Source: Massariosphaeria phaeospora
Lineage: Eukaryota > Ascomycota > Dothideomycetes > Pleosporales
Assembly (NCBI GenBank): GCA_011032825.1
Contig: JAADJZ010000040.1
Coordinates: forward strand, 186,001-250,000
DNA length: 64,000 bases
Direction of reading: 5' to 3'
Shown: one piece after another, positions 46,523 through 56,626 of the stretch
Layout of the letters: every line of letters begins with the position of its first letter
Numbering within the stretch: position 1 is the first letter of the stretch
The notes under the pieces: model-generated
Told to the model about the DNA's origin: nothing
Seen by the model: the letters and a program-made list of their open reading frames with translations, nothing else
The model's database searches: none
Position numbers and translations under genes: made by a program

Positions 46523-47275
46523 ATGATGGGACCTTTCAGTGGAGTTTCACTCCTAGCCACTGCGCTTGTCAGCGTAGTCCACGCTCGTAAGTAGTCCTTC
46601 TCCTTCTCTAGGCTTTCCAAAGAAATTAACACCTTTGAAGAGAACGGGCCTTCATCTGGGATTAGCTCTCGTCCGCCTTTCACACTTCCTACGACCATAC
46701 CAGTGCTCCCGTTCCCTCCCTCGACCCTTCCCAATGGCAGCGTATCAACTCCGGTCCCAGCCACTACGTTTCCTGGCATATCGGTTCCTGGCATCTCCGT
46801 TCCCACCACCCCAGTTACTGTTGTGATTCCGGGCGTTACGCTAGTTGTTCCGCCCATCGTGACTCCAAGCCCACCTCGGGTTACGAGCGTCTCTGCTTCG
46901 ACCAGCGGCGGCCTTTCTCTGCCCGTTCCTACGCTTAGCATCCCCCGTCCCACAGGTTCATTCTCAGTCCCAAGCGGCGGATTCCCTCGCCCAACGCGAA
47001 GCTTTTCAGTCCCAAGTGGCGGCTTCCCGCGACCTACGAGGAGTTTCTCTTTTCCAGGCGTTCCCAGACCTACCGGCGGCTTCTCGTTTCCGCCTTTGCC
47101 CACCGACTTCCCACGACCGACTGGAGGATTCTCCTTCCCCAGCCTTAGCATTCCCCGCCCCACTGGACCACGGCCAAGCCTTCCGTTGCCACCGCCAATT
47201 GTCACACCCCCCGTATTGTCACTGCCAGGTGTACCGGCCACTGCGACGACTCTGCTCACGAGGGCGAAGAATTAG
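46523..47275 (+). CDS. Secreted proline-rich repeat protein
   Basis: Two exons, 46523-46586 and 46641-47275, with a 54-bp intron, give 232 residues. Residues 1-21 (MMGPFSGVSLLATALVSVVHA) form a signal peptide coded by exon 1, and the rest is almost wholly Pro, Ser, Thr, Gly, Val and Phe. From about residue 120 it has repeats of the type PRPTxSFSxPSGGF, at least five imperfect copies. There is no Cys after the signal peptide and no known domain. Such proteins are often O-glycosylated cell-wall or surface proteins, or effectors; this is inference. A TATA box and the signal-peptide intron support it as a real gene. Confidence 0.75.
46930..47170 (+). repeat. In-frame repeat coding PRPT-SFS-PSGGF units
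   Basis: Imperfect DNA repeats (for example CCCAAG(C/T)GGCGG) of about 40 bp within the Pro-rich gene match the protein repeat; two adjacent copies near 46970-47040 are nearly identical. Confidence 0.8.
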
Positions 47276-48561
47276 AAGTTGCCTCGGAAAGGATAGCAAT
47301 AACTCTTTTGTCACCACTTTTGGATTTTGCGGGAATCATCTCCTTTTGAACCGGTTTCTTTGTGGGCCACGATTTCGGAAAAATTCAGGGTACAAATGGA
47401 TGTATATAGGGTCGCAAACTATGGGTTTAGGTTGAAAATGAAAAATGCACGTCGCGATTGTCGCCTTCCCCACTGGGACAACTGCAGCAATTCTCAATCC
47501 TGGATGCGTTATCCAAAGCAAATGGCAATTCAGACTAGGTAGTTAGCCTGTACAACCAACCAACAGGGACTTTCTCGTACGGGAGCACCTTTCTTCCAAA
47601 CCCCAAGAGTGCATGTCACTCAATTATAAAAAGTGTGAGAACCAACAACCTCGTTTCAGCATCCCTCTAGCGCTGTTGGGCGGCAGCATCTACTACCGCT
47701 AATAATGCGCTTAGAAGAGTAGGAGTAGGTTGGTGGATAGTGTCACTACTTAGGGATACAACTGTGCCATCGTTAGACGGCTGTGTTAGTCTTACATGCA
47801 GTGTCGGCTACTCCGAGGACAGGACCGCTGTTGGCTTCTAGCAATCAGGTGGCTTCCTACGCGGCTGTTGTGGCCATCGGCAGAGGCATCCGTACCGGAG
47901 AAGGCGCTAGGTAACAATCTCATGACTAGAATCTTGTTGGATGAGGGGCTCGGCACGAGGCACACATGACGTACATAAGCGACCGTTGGGTGCGGATACC
48001 TGCGTTCGAGGAAGGTACGGGGGAACGGTATAGGCATCTAAGAATCATCTCGAGTTGCATTGCAGTGACCATCCGGACGTGCCGCGAGTAGAGCAGCTTG
48101 TGTAGTCCTTTACGCAAGCATTAGTACATAATCAACGTATCATTCCCTTGACTAGGAGTTCCCCGAGGTCGATATAATGTCACGTGAGAGAAAGCGTAGG
48201 TACCTAGGTACCTATTAGGTGATCTAAGTGGGTCAGCGTTGTAGCTTTGACTTGCGGGGTGCTTATCTACGACTACTTTAGGTAGCGCTCTCGTGCTACG
48301 AATCTTGACAACAGCATGTGTTCCAACGTGCTAGCTGGTAAGATTAGTCTGGTAAGCTTAGTGTGGTTGCACCCGCGGCATCCCCAGATGCTTCTTATCG
48401 GGCGAGCTCGCAGCGCCGCATCGTGGACCATCTGCACCTAATCGCTTAGGTAAAACCTTAATTTCAATTCAACAAATATATCTCAGCACTCCTCCCACCA
48501 CTCCTCGCACCACACTCCTCTCACCAGAATCGCTCTTTTCCTGTGTGGACCGCCTGCAACC
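47276..48561. other. Spacer upstream of the carboxylesterase gene
   Basis: No gene is recognised in 1.29 kb. A GTAGGTACCTAGGTACCTA palindromic stretch lies near 48196-48216. The last 100 bp are pyrimidine-rich (CTCCTCCCACC), a common fungal promoter feature. Confidence 0.55.
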
Positions 48562-50548
48562 ATGAAGCTGCTACTTCTCGCCGCACTTGCTGGGTCGGCC
48601 ATTGCCGTCGCGCCCATGGCCCGCAAGGAGTCGTGCAACACTCAGTACAACGGTCTCCTACGCAACGGCATCGAAATCTTCCAAGGAATTCCCTATGGCC
48701 AGGATACAGGCGGGCAAAACAGATTCAAGCCTCCGCGACCTTACAAGCCAGCGCAAGGCTCTATCATCGAGGCCACCAAGCCGGGTCCTGCATGCCCTCA
48801 GTCGCTGGGTCAATGGTTCCCCCCCATCACGCTCGGCAACATTACGGCCATTTCCGAGGACTGTTTGAGCTTGAACATTGCGCGACCTCCGATGGAGCTT
48901 GCAAAGTATTCTCTGCCGGTGATGGTATGGATTCATGGAGGTAAGTGAATCCCGTTATGCAGATTACACATGAATGTTTGCTAACCGTCACTCCAGGCAG
49001 CTTCTGGGTCGGGTCAAATAACGAACCGACACATACGCCGGATGGTATGGTGCTTGAGTCCATGGAGAATGGGTATCCGGTGATCCACGTGGCGATCAAC
49101 TACCGCTTGGGATGTGAGTTGTTTTATGTGCCAGAGGGGTAATACAAGATACTGACGTGTCCTACAGTCTTCGGATTCGCACAGTCTGAAACGCTCAAGA
49201 AAGAGAAGAGTGAGAATGCTGGTCTCCGGGACCAGCGTCTTGCAATTGAGTGGGTTCGTGACAACATCGCCGATTTCGGCGGGGATCCAGAACGGATTAC
49301 GATCTTTGGACAATCATCAGGAGGTATGTGTAGCGCCCTTCTTGACATCGTGTGTGTATGGACGATTTGGACGTTCGATCTGTGCGGCGCTGGAGTTTAT
49401 GCTGCACCGAGATTTTGGTGACGCAGGACATGAACATGCTAACGCTTTCTCTTTTAGGTCTGGCAGTCGGTATGCAACTCCTGGCATACGGAGGTACGAA
49501 GCCGCTCCCATATCAGCGAGGAATTTGCGAGAGCCAAGCACTCGAGCCAGGTATCACCGGAAATTTTAGCATAGACGCCATGGCAAAGCTCATCGAACAT
49601 ATTGGCTGCAACGCAACAGTCCACTCACCCGAAGCGATTGCATGCCTCAGATCCAAGGACACACAGACGTTGTTTGACGCGTCCTTCGCCACCTACGTCG
49701 GTGACATCGCACACAATATCGGCGACATCTGGCTTCCGTCTGTGGACGGTGACTTCCTACCCGCAGCACCCAGCGAGCTCGTCGACCAAGGCCGTTTCGG
49801 AAACGCAACGTACATCTTCGGCTGGACAGACGGCGACGTCAACTTCTACACGAACGTCAGCATCGCGACCGCCGACGACACACGAGGCTTCATCCGAGAC
49901 TACCTCCCCAAACTCGAGAATGCGGAACTCATAGCACTACTCGACCTCTATCCCGTGGGCGAATTCGCGCCGCCGCCCGGGACCAACCTCACCGCCGAGT
50001 TCTACCGCTCCGCCCGCATCTTCCGCGACGTGCTCATGGTGTGCGAGCCCATCTACCTCGCCGAAGCCATGCACAAGAAAGGGATGAACACCTACTTCTA
50101 CCACTTCAACCAGACGATCCTCGAGCCCATCATCGAGACCTTGTACAACGTCTCGCACATTGGCGTGATCCACTCGTCGGAATTCGCCTACATCTACAAC
50201 AACCTCTCCATCTACAACGTCCCGGGCTACCCGTTCAACCCGTCCGAGTCAGACTACCAGCTCGCAAAGCGCGCGAGCAGCACGTGGAGCTATTTTGCGA
50301 GCTCCGGGAAGCCCAGCGCAGTTAGTGAGGGCCTCACGCTGCAGAACTGGAATCCGGGCTTCTGGCGAAACGGGCAGGTTCAGCCGCCAAAGCCGGGCAA
50401 TACGTATGTGTATGTTATTGGGGGGCCTGGCGAGGGCTTCTGGGCATTGGATGGCGAGGATAGCAACGATGCGCTCGAGAGACAGCGGCTGAGGGAGCGG
50501 TGTGCGTGGATCAATAGCCCGGAGATCATTCGAAAGCTTCAGTATTGA
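48562..50548 (+). CDS. Secreted type-B carboxylesterase/lipase
   Basis: Four exons, 48562-48940, 48997-49113, 49168-49323 and 49458-50548, give 580 residues. [18 protein letters not shown] is a signal peptide. It is an alpha/beta hydrolase of the cholinesterase/type-B group that hydrolyses carboxylic esters. Features are [24 protein letters not shown], the oxyanion [28 protein letters not shown], and the nucleophile elbow GQSSG with Ser215 (the family more often has GESAG). The catalytic His is probably in [14 protein letters not shown]. Several NxT/NxS sites fit secretion. The third intron (134 bp) is longer than the others. Substrate not known. Confidence 0.92.
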
Positions 50549-50777
50549 GGGCTGCAGTATAGAGTGCGGAGGTGGTATATTTCGGAGGGAGATGGTTATT
50601 CGTTGATGCCTAGTTAGGTAGCATGATAAATGTCTGGTCCTTCACCGAAAACTGGTCAGTGGCTAAACTCTCAACTGCGATCGATTCATGTGGGTATCTT
50701 ACTAGGTATGGTGTTGTCCATGGACTGCAGAAAATGGCACGCAGCATATTGGATCCTCTGCCATTAGTAGGCCTGCT

Positions 50778-51731
50778 CTACTTGTCTCCATCGTCGGCAG
50801 CGGACCCCTTATCTTCAACCGACGCATCATCCTGCTCAGTAACCTTCTCCCCATCCTCATCGTCATCCTCCTCAACCATGCCCAATATATACTCCCACTC
50901 GTCCCTGCTCACCCTACTAACACTCAGCCTCGAATTCGTCACCAACTGCATCCCCTCCAGCGCGCCGCCCTTCCCCGCCTCCCCCTTAATCCTCTTCAAA
51001 CCCACCACAGCGCCGAACTTGCGCACAAACTCGACGCCGACACACCACCACTTCGGCGCCTCCCTCTCGCTCTTCGCATCGTAGTACGGATCCGCGGGCT
51101 CAAACGCCGTCTCGTCGACCTTCGCCTCCTCGGCCACGCGCAGTATGCCCGCGACGCCAGGCGGCTTGGCGTTGCTATGGTAGAAGAAGCCGAGGTCGCC
51201 GGCGCGCATGGCGCGCATGTTGTTGCGCGCTTGCGGGTTGCGCACGCCGGACCACGGCTCGGGGACGGTGCAGGCGGCGAGGTCGTCGATGGAGAAGGAC
51301 ACGTTGGTGCCGTTTTCGTAGCGCGGGAGGGGCTCGGCTTTGAGCAGCCAGTACGTTTGCTGTGCGCCGGCGGCGTCGCGGTTGGTGTCGGCGGGGGGTG
51401 CTGGCGCGTCGGGTTTGGACGTTGCGGCGGGCTTCGTGGGGTTGGCTTTCGGGTTGGCTTTTGGTTTGGCTGTTACCTTTGGCGCTTTCTTCGTTTTGGC
51501 TGGCTTTGCTATCTTCGCTTTCTTCGGCGGCGGAGAGGCCTGCTCGGCTTCATCCACGTCTTCCCCGTCGTCTATGTCCTCATTCTCGTCCTCGTCGCGG
51601 GCGCGTTTCCGACGCGTCGTCTTCCTGGCCTTGCGCTTCGGCGCCTCCGTTCCCGAGTGCGATGAGCTGTCGTCGGCATATTGAGGGGCTTTCGAAGCGG
51701 CCTGTCGCGCCGAGGATCTTGTGCCGGCCAT
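50778..51731 (-). CDS. EVE-domain protein (thymocyte nuclear protein 1-like)
   Basis: A single exon of 317 residues from the ATG at 51731; frames extending further upstream lack an ATG. Residues 1-125 are disordered, with an acidic block (EDENEDIDDGEDVDEAEQ), basic nuclear-signal-like runs (KRKARKTTRRKRAR) and Lys/Pro/Ala repeats. Residues about 126-290 are an EVE domain: TYWLLKAEPLPRY, FSIDDLAAC, WSGVRNPQARNNMRAMRAGDLGFFYHSN, GVAGILRV and KWWCVGVEFVRKF. EVE domains are related to PUA and YTH folds and are thought to bind modified bases in DNA or RNA. An acidic tail closes the protein. It is probably nuclear. Confidence 0.92.
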   Translation of the reverse strand: MAGTRSSARQAASKAPQYADDSSSHSGTEAPKRKARKTTRRKRARDEDENEDIDDGEDVDEAEQASPPPKKAKIAKPAKTKKAPKVTAKPKANPKANPTKPAATSKPDAPAPPADTNRDAAGAQQTYWLLKAEPLPRYENGTNVSFSIDDLAACTVPEPWSGVRNPQARNNMRAMRAGDLGFFYHSNAKPPGVAGILRVAEEAKVDETAFEPADPYYDAKSEREAPKWWCVGVEFVRKFGAVVGLKRIKGEAGKGGALEGMQLVTNSRLSVSRVSRDEWEYILGMVEEDDDEDGEKVTEQDDASVEDKGSAADDGDK

Positions 51732-52215
51732 GGTTGCGGTGGTGGTTTGTCGTGATGCATGTGGGGCGCCTTTTGCGCGTGCGGAGGGTTGTGCCAAGGC
51801 TAGGATGTAGGTTAGTCAGCGCCCCGCTCTTTCCCGATGTTCCCCTCGGCGACAATCGACAATCATCAGATCAACCTCCGCAAACCATCGTAATGATTGT
51901 TAGGCAAGCTCAATTGTCAGTTTGACATGCAACACGCATCAGATCAAATCTCCTGCCATGATGTATACCATAATCGCCGGTCATAGTCAACTCGCCAACA
52001 CGCAAAAACACTCCACAAACTTCAGGTAATTGAACTGCCTGTAGTTATCCTTATTTTCACATACATCCGCTTGTTATGCTCATTGGTCTAATTTTTTGTT
52101 ACTTCAACTTCTTTTTCTATATGATTACTCAATTTATTCTTCTATATGACCCATCTGATCATATCAACCTTGTTCCTCCAGAACCGGACTCTTCCAGGAC
52201 CAAACTCACTCAGGT
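51732..52215. other. Spacer between the EVE gene and the large acidic protein gene
   Basis: Both neighbours are on the minus strand. The part after 52000 is AT-rich (TTTTTTGTTACTTC type) and should hold the 3' UTR of the gene at 52216-54282. Confidence 0.55.
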
Positions 52216-54282
52216 TTACGGATACTTCGACAATGTTTTTATCAGGGCATCGGCCTTGTCCCTATTCTGCCGAGTGAGATCAGCGGCTCTAGCGTGAGTG
52301 TTGATCCGAATTTGCATCAGCCGTATCCGTTCCGTGAACAGATTCGCATCGTCCAAGTTCTCCTCCGCAGCTGCTTTCCGAAGACCCATCCAATATGATT
52401 GTTCAAGCGTCTGACACTCTTTAACAAAATTGGTATGATCCTTGAGTGCTTCGACGGAGCCTCCGCGTTGCTCCTTCGCCCGGAGCAGCCGCATCTTCTT
52501 TTCCTCGTACGCCTGGAGGAACTCGCGGTCGGAAGCTTCCTTCATAGCTGCCACATCCACCGTGACCATATCTTCGTCTATGGTCTCTAGAGTCACCACA
52601 GGCATACCCATGCGTTGGGCCGCCTCTAGGGTCATGCCGGCCGCTGCTTTAGTGGAACGCGTCGGTCGGCGCGTCCCTCCACCGCGAGTTGGGCGCATTC
52701 CTCGGCCACGAGTAGGTGCGACGGCTGGGATTTGATCCTCAGAATCATCTGAGCTCTCCAATTCATCTTCGGGTTCATTGTCTGGAATCGGGATTTCCTC
52801 CGCCTCTGGCTGGTCAGAAGCATCAGAGGCTTTGGCTTTACCCTTACCCTTGGACAACTGCTTAGGACTTAGAGATGGTTCCTCGTCTTCCCACTCTGTC
52901 TCGTCAATTACTCGATTCTGGTCTTCGGGAAGCTCGTCAATGAGGCTTTTCGTTGTCTTCTGGCGCTTTGACTGGGGCCGACTTCCGCTAGTCTCGTCAG
53001 CGGTGTCAGGCTTGGGTGAATGGGGAGAGCGAACCCGCTTCGTTGACTTCTGTACCACACGGGAAACCCTATTGCCCCGTTTGGCGAACGCCGGTTCAGA
53101 CGTTAGTCCTGCAGCCGTGCTGACAGACGGGCCAGCAGGAGCGTGCTCTGCCTCCCATAGATCATTGATCAGATGCTTCATGCGCCGATTGCATATCGTG
53201 CGCAGAGTCATTCGGAAAGTCTTATTGACCGGGATAGGCGGAGCTGGTAGACCGAACCCCGGATCAGCAGCGGCGAGAAGCATGAAATACTTCACGATAA
53301 TGTCGACTTCCCGGGTGCTGGTCGTGCTTTGGAATTGCGGCACGTTCTCCATGTACGGGATGATGGCGGTAACCCACTCGTCCGTGCGCATACGTATGTC
53401 CACGTTCCCCTTCCATACCTCGTAGAAGACACGTGGGGTGGTGGCGTGAGGCATGATAAACGCCCAAATGCTATACACGCCGGTGTTCTTCGGACCCGGC
53501 TCGACGGGAGCCGTGCCGGTTAGGATGCCCATCGACTGCCAGTATGGCGAGTCTTTGGCGGTCATGAACACCAGATCTTCTAGACGCCCCAGAGCGGTCA
53601 GCTTTTCGTCGCCAATCAACTCTCGAATCTCTGCGAGATCGTTGAGAAGTGTAGATTCAGGCTCTTCGGCATTTGGGACATCAGCAGCGATCTCAATTTC
53701 TGGTTGAACGGGATCAGGAGCTTCACCGGACATATCTGCGGCCTTTTCGTCCTCTGCAATCTGAGCGACGTCGTCGCTAGTCAGGAGAGGGGGTGCGGCA
53801 GCAGTTTCTGCCATCACCGTATCTTCCTCGAGATTGAGCGTGTTCACAGCTTGTGTGATTTCTGTATCATGAACGCCGTCCTCGGGGACCGTTCCTTCCT
53901 CAGTTGTTTCCCAGACATCACTCAAATCCTTGACTGTCGGAGTTAGAGTTAGAGTCCCGGTTTCACCCATCACCACATCTTCCTGACTCATGGCAAGGAG
54001 CGCATTGGATGCCTGTGCCATGTCAGCGTCGTGGACGATGTTCTCTGCCATCATCACATCCTCCTGACTCATGGCAAGGAGCGCGTTCGAAGCCTGTACC
54101 ATCTCTGCATCCGCTTGAGCTTGTTCGGTGCCGATGAAGTGTTCGTTGGTCGGAGCTGGAGTCTCGACGTTCATTGAAGCAGGGGCAGTGTATAGAACCA
54201 TTTGGAGATTGTTGTTGATCGCCGAATTCATTGGCTCGTTCTCTTGTTGATTGGTCATGTGCTGTTCGTCGCGAGAGTCCAT
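52216..54282 (-). CDS. Large acidic protein with tandem repeat and AT-hook-like motifs, unknown function
   Basis: An uninterrupted frame of 688 residues; the family is not recognised. The N-terminal third is acidic and contains two near-identical 27-residue units around QASNALLAMSQEDV, plus a decayed third (QAVNTLNLEEDTVMAE). A middle part (about 215-400) looks folded, with aromatic stretches such as YSIWAFIMPHATTPRVFYEVW. The C-terminal third has basic nuclear-signal-like runs, acidic blocks, an Arg/Gly stretch like AT-hooks (TRGRGMRPTRGGGTRRPTR) and a charged helical end likely to form coiled coil. A nuclear, chromatin-linked role is plausible but unproven. The TATA-like element upstream supports expression. 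Confidence 0.75.
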   Translation of the reverse strand: MDSRDEQHMTNQQENEPMNSAINNNLQMVLYTAPASMNVETPAPTNEHFIGTEQAQADAEMVQASNALLAMSQEDVMMAENIVHDADMAQASNALLAMSQEDVVMGETGTLTLTPTVKDLSDVWETTEEGTVPEDGVHDTEITQAVNTLNLEEDTVMAETAAAPPLLTSDDVAQIAEDEKAADMSGEAPDPVQPEIEIAADVPNAEEPESTLLNDLAEIRELIGDEKLTALGRLEDLVFMTAKDSPYWQSMGILTGTAPVEPGPKNTGVYSIWAFIMPHATTPRVFYEVWKGNVDIRMRTDEWVTAIIPYMENVPQFQSTTSTREVDIIVKYFMLLAAADPGFGLPAPPIPVNKTFRMTLRTICNRRMKHLINDLWEAEHAPAGPSVSTAAGLTSEPAFAKRGNRVSRVVQKSTKRVRSPHSPKPDTADETSGSRPQSKRQKTTKSLIDELPEDQNRVIDETEWEDEEPSLSPKQLSKGKGKAKASDASDQPEAEEIPIPDNEPEDELESSDDSEDQIPAVAPTRGRGMRPTRGGGTRRPTRSTKAAAGMTLEAAQRMGMPVVTLETIDEDMVTVDVAAMKEASDREFLQAYEEKKMRLLRAKEQRGGSVEALKDHTNFVKECQTLEQSYWMGLRKAAAEENLDDANLFTERIRLMQIRINTHARAADLTRQNRDKADALIKTLSKYP
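53971..54135 (-). repeat. Two tandem 81-bp coding repeats
   Basis: Two consecutive 81-bp segments share most bases, including an identical core CTGACTCATGGCAAGGAGCG on the plus strand. They code the QASNALLAMSQEDV units. Confidence 0.85.
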
Positions 54283-55342
54283 TTTCTTTTGCAGTAGTGA
54301 GTAGTAAATACTAGTACTGGTCTGAAGAGATGGTAAGATGTCGAATAAGGGTGAGAAGATGGTAGTGGAAGGAGGGGTGTGTGTAATGAGAAGCTCTTCT
54401 GGAAGATTTATAAAAGAGTTTATATAAGACTTGGAGGGACTTGAGAAGAGTTTGGGCGACAGCCATTGTGGATACTCAGTGCGTTACTATTTTCCATGTT
54501 GTTTTGTTCTTTCACAAGGCTATATGAGAGTCCAAGGATGCCAGCAAGCTGGATGCGACCGGTTCAGAAGATATGTAGTTTCACCATGTGTCCACTGCGA
54601 GAGAAAGGCAATGGCGCAGAGAAGCTACATTGTTTTAGTTTTGTACACCACATTGTTAATCAAAGTCCATTCGGCAATACTGATCTAGATGTTAGGACGG
54701 ATAACACCAATCGACATGGGCATAAGAACGCATTGTGCACATTAATGGCGTCTGTCAGGCCAGCATCTCGTTTTTCCGCCATAGGTTTCATATCAAGTTA
54801 CCTAAGTCGCACAGCTAGCTATTGAAAAGATACGTTCAGAAAGACAGAGCGAAATAGTGTATGCAAGAGCAACTTGATCATCAATACTAGTCTAGTACAA
54901 GATTGCTTAGAAGCAAGCTGCTGGCCCATAAAGACCATCCAGCCCCATATACGCACCGTGCCCTTCCGAACTGGGATGATACAGCTGAATCTATGAATCA
55001 TTGGCAGTATGTTCTTTTGAAGACTAAGGATAATCTCTATGGATTGGGCTGTATGCGTATCGATTGAGCGTAGGAATGATGAGGTTTAGAAGAGGTTCCT
55101 AAGGTTTAGAGTACATTAGAACAGCACATTTACTTGTTTAAGAAAAGTTAACCTGAATGAAGATAGACCTTGGCAAATGAAAACTCAAACGACGAGAGCT
55201 TCCCGAGGTCAGTATACGATCACGTGGATGTGGTGACATCTTGCACGTGATGGACCTGCGGCCCGCTGGAGCTGGACAAACGCCGGGGATTACATTTCGG
55301 CATAACCGATATAGCCATCATGTAATTTATCATTTCAGTAGC
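54283..55342. other. AT-richer spacer
   Basis: About 1.06 kb without a recognised gene. It holds the promoter of the large acidic protein gene and the 3' end of the second FAD monooxygenase. Confidence 0.55.
54409..54427 (-). promoter_or_regulatory. Candidate TATA elements of the large acidic protein gene
   Basis: TTTATAAAA and TATATAA lie about 128-145 bp before the start at 54282 on the minus strand, in an otherwise mixed sequence. Confidence 0.5.
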
Positions 55343-56626
55343 TTAGAGGCGGGGCTTCTCACCCTTCAAGGCCGCAATGACATCCGGATATCTCTCATAG
55401 CAATCCTTCTCTGCGTCGAAATTCAGCAGCCAAGACTCCCGTGTCAAATGAACTGCCTCCGGGTTTTCTTTTATCGCATCCCAGTTTGCCTTGTGCCATT
55501 TCTCTCGCGTTTTGACACCAGTCGCCTGCGCCTTGTGGACGCGCTCGTACCGCAACTTCTCGTACGCATTCACACCGAGTGGGACATTTCGCTTTCCGGC
55601 TAGCTCCAGACACGCGGCCAGCACAACACCATCTTCAATTGACTGACTCGCTCCCTGGATGGACGTTGGTAAAAACGGATGCGCCGCGTCGCCGATGAGT
55701 GCGATTCTGGACTTCGGGGATATGAAGGTTGGTAGCGGATCGCGGAAGACGAGCTTATGGTCGATGAGCCGAGCATCTTTTGGTGTTGAGCGCACGATCT
55801 CTTGCACGACGGGTGCCCAGCCCTCCACATATTTCAGACAATCCTCCACTTTGCCGGGGAATTGCCAGTTCTCTTCAATGTTGCCATCGTCGACATGCGT
55901 AAATACCCAGTTGAACTCTTTGCCGTCTTTCAGCGAGGACACGAGAAAGTGCAGATCTGGTCCGACCCAGCCGGAATGTGTGTCGCCGTTGACGACCAAG
56001 TGCTTCAGCTTCTCGTTTTTAGCGATTGCGTCGCCCGAAAACCAAGCTCGATACACGGCATACCCTGAGCTCTTTGGCTTGTCGTCGAATCCGAGAACGA
56101 TCTTGCGCCCGCGAGATCGCACACCTTCTGCTGCAATGACCACGTCTGCTACCATCTTCTCTCCATTCACTATGACACCCGCCTTGTCATTGTCCTCGTA
56201 GTAGTCGGTGATGCGCTGCCCGAACCGCATATCGATTCCCCAGTCTTTCGCATGCTGATATATGATGCGGTACAAGTCTCCCCGATGTCCATTGATCCTA
56301 TGGCCCCACTTCTTCTCGCCCGCAAAACTTTGTCGGGTCACAAACTCTCCCTTCCAGTGATACAAGTCGAGCCAAGTGGTCTTGCGAGCGACCTTGAGCA
56401 TGGCCTCGATGACGCCGGGCCACCGCTCGAAGTTCTTTGCGCCATTGGGATCGAAGGAGATGATGTCGCCGAACTTCGCTATCTCATCAACATCTGGGGC
56501 CTTTTCGAGGAGTGTGACGTTATGCCCTTTTCGGTCGCATTCGATGGCTGCAGAGACGCCTGCAAAGCCGGCACCGACGATAATGACATCGACGCCTGAG
56601 GGCGCACTGCGAGGAAACGATGCCAT
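55343..56626 (-). CDS. FAD-dependent monooxygenase, salicylate hydroxylase-like (second copy type)
   Basis: A single exon of 427 residues. The frame is open for about 50 codons further upstream but without an ATG, so the Met at 56626 is taken. VDVIIVGAGFAGVSAAIE gives the GxGxxG fold (18-23); GHRGDLYRII, VVIAAEGVRSRGRK and RIALIGDAAHPFLPTSIQGASQSIEDG are the other class-A flavin monooxygenase motifs. There is no signal peptide. It is only distantly similar to the enzyme at 33561-34998 and lacks introns, so it is not a recent duplicate. It should hydroxylate an aromatic or related compound with NAD(P)H; substrate unknown. Confidence 0.9.
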   Translation of the reverse strand: MASFPRSAPSGVDVIIVGAGFAGVSAAIECDRKGHNVTLLEKAPDVDEIAKFGDIISFDPNGAKNFERWPGVIEAMLKVARKTTWLDLYHWKGEFVTRQSFAGEKKWGHRINGHRGDLYRIIYQHAKDWGIDMRFGQRITDYYEDNDKAGVIVNGEKMVADVVIAAEGVRSRGRKIVLGFDDKPKSSGYAVYRAWFSGDAIAKNEKLKHLVVNGDTHSGWVGPDLHFLVSSLKDGKEFNWVFTHVDDGNIEENWQFPGKVEDCLKYVEGWAPVVQEIVRSTPKDARLIDHKLVFRDPLPTFISPKSRIALIGDAAHPFLPTSIQGASQSIEDGVVLAACLELAGKRNVPLGVNAYEKLRYERVHKAQATGVKTREKWHKANWDAIKENPEAVHLTRESWLLNFDAEKDCYERYPDVIAALKGEKPRL

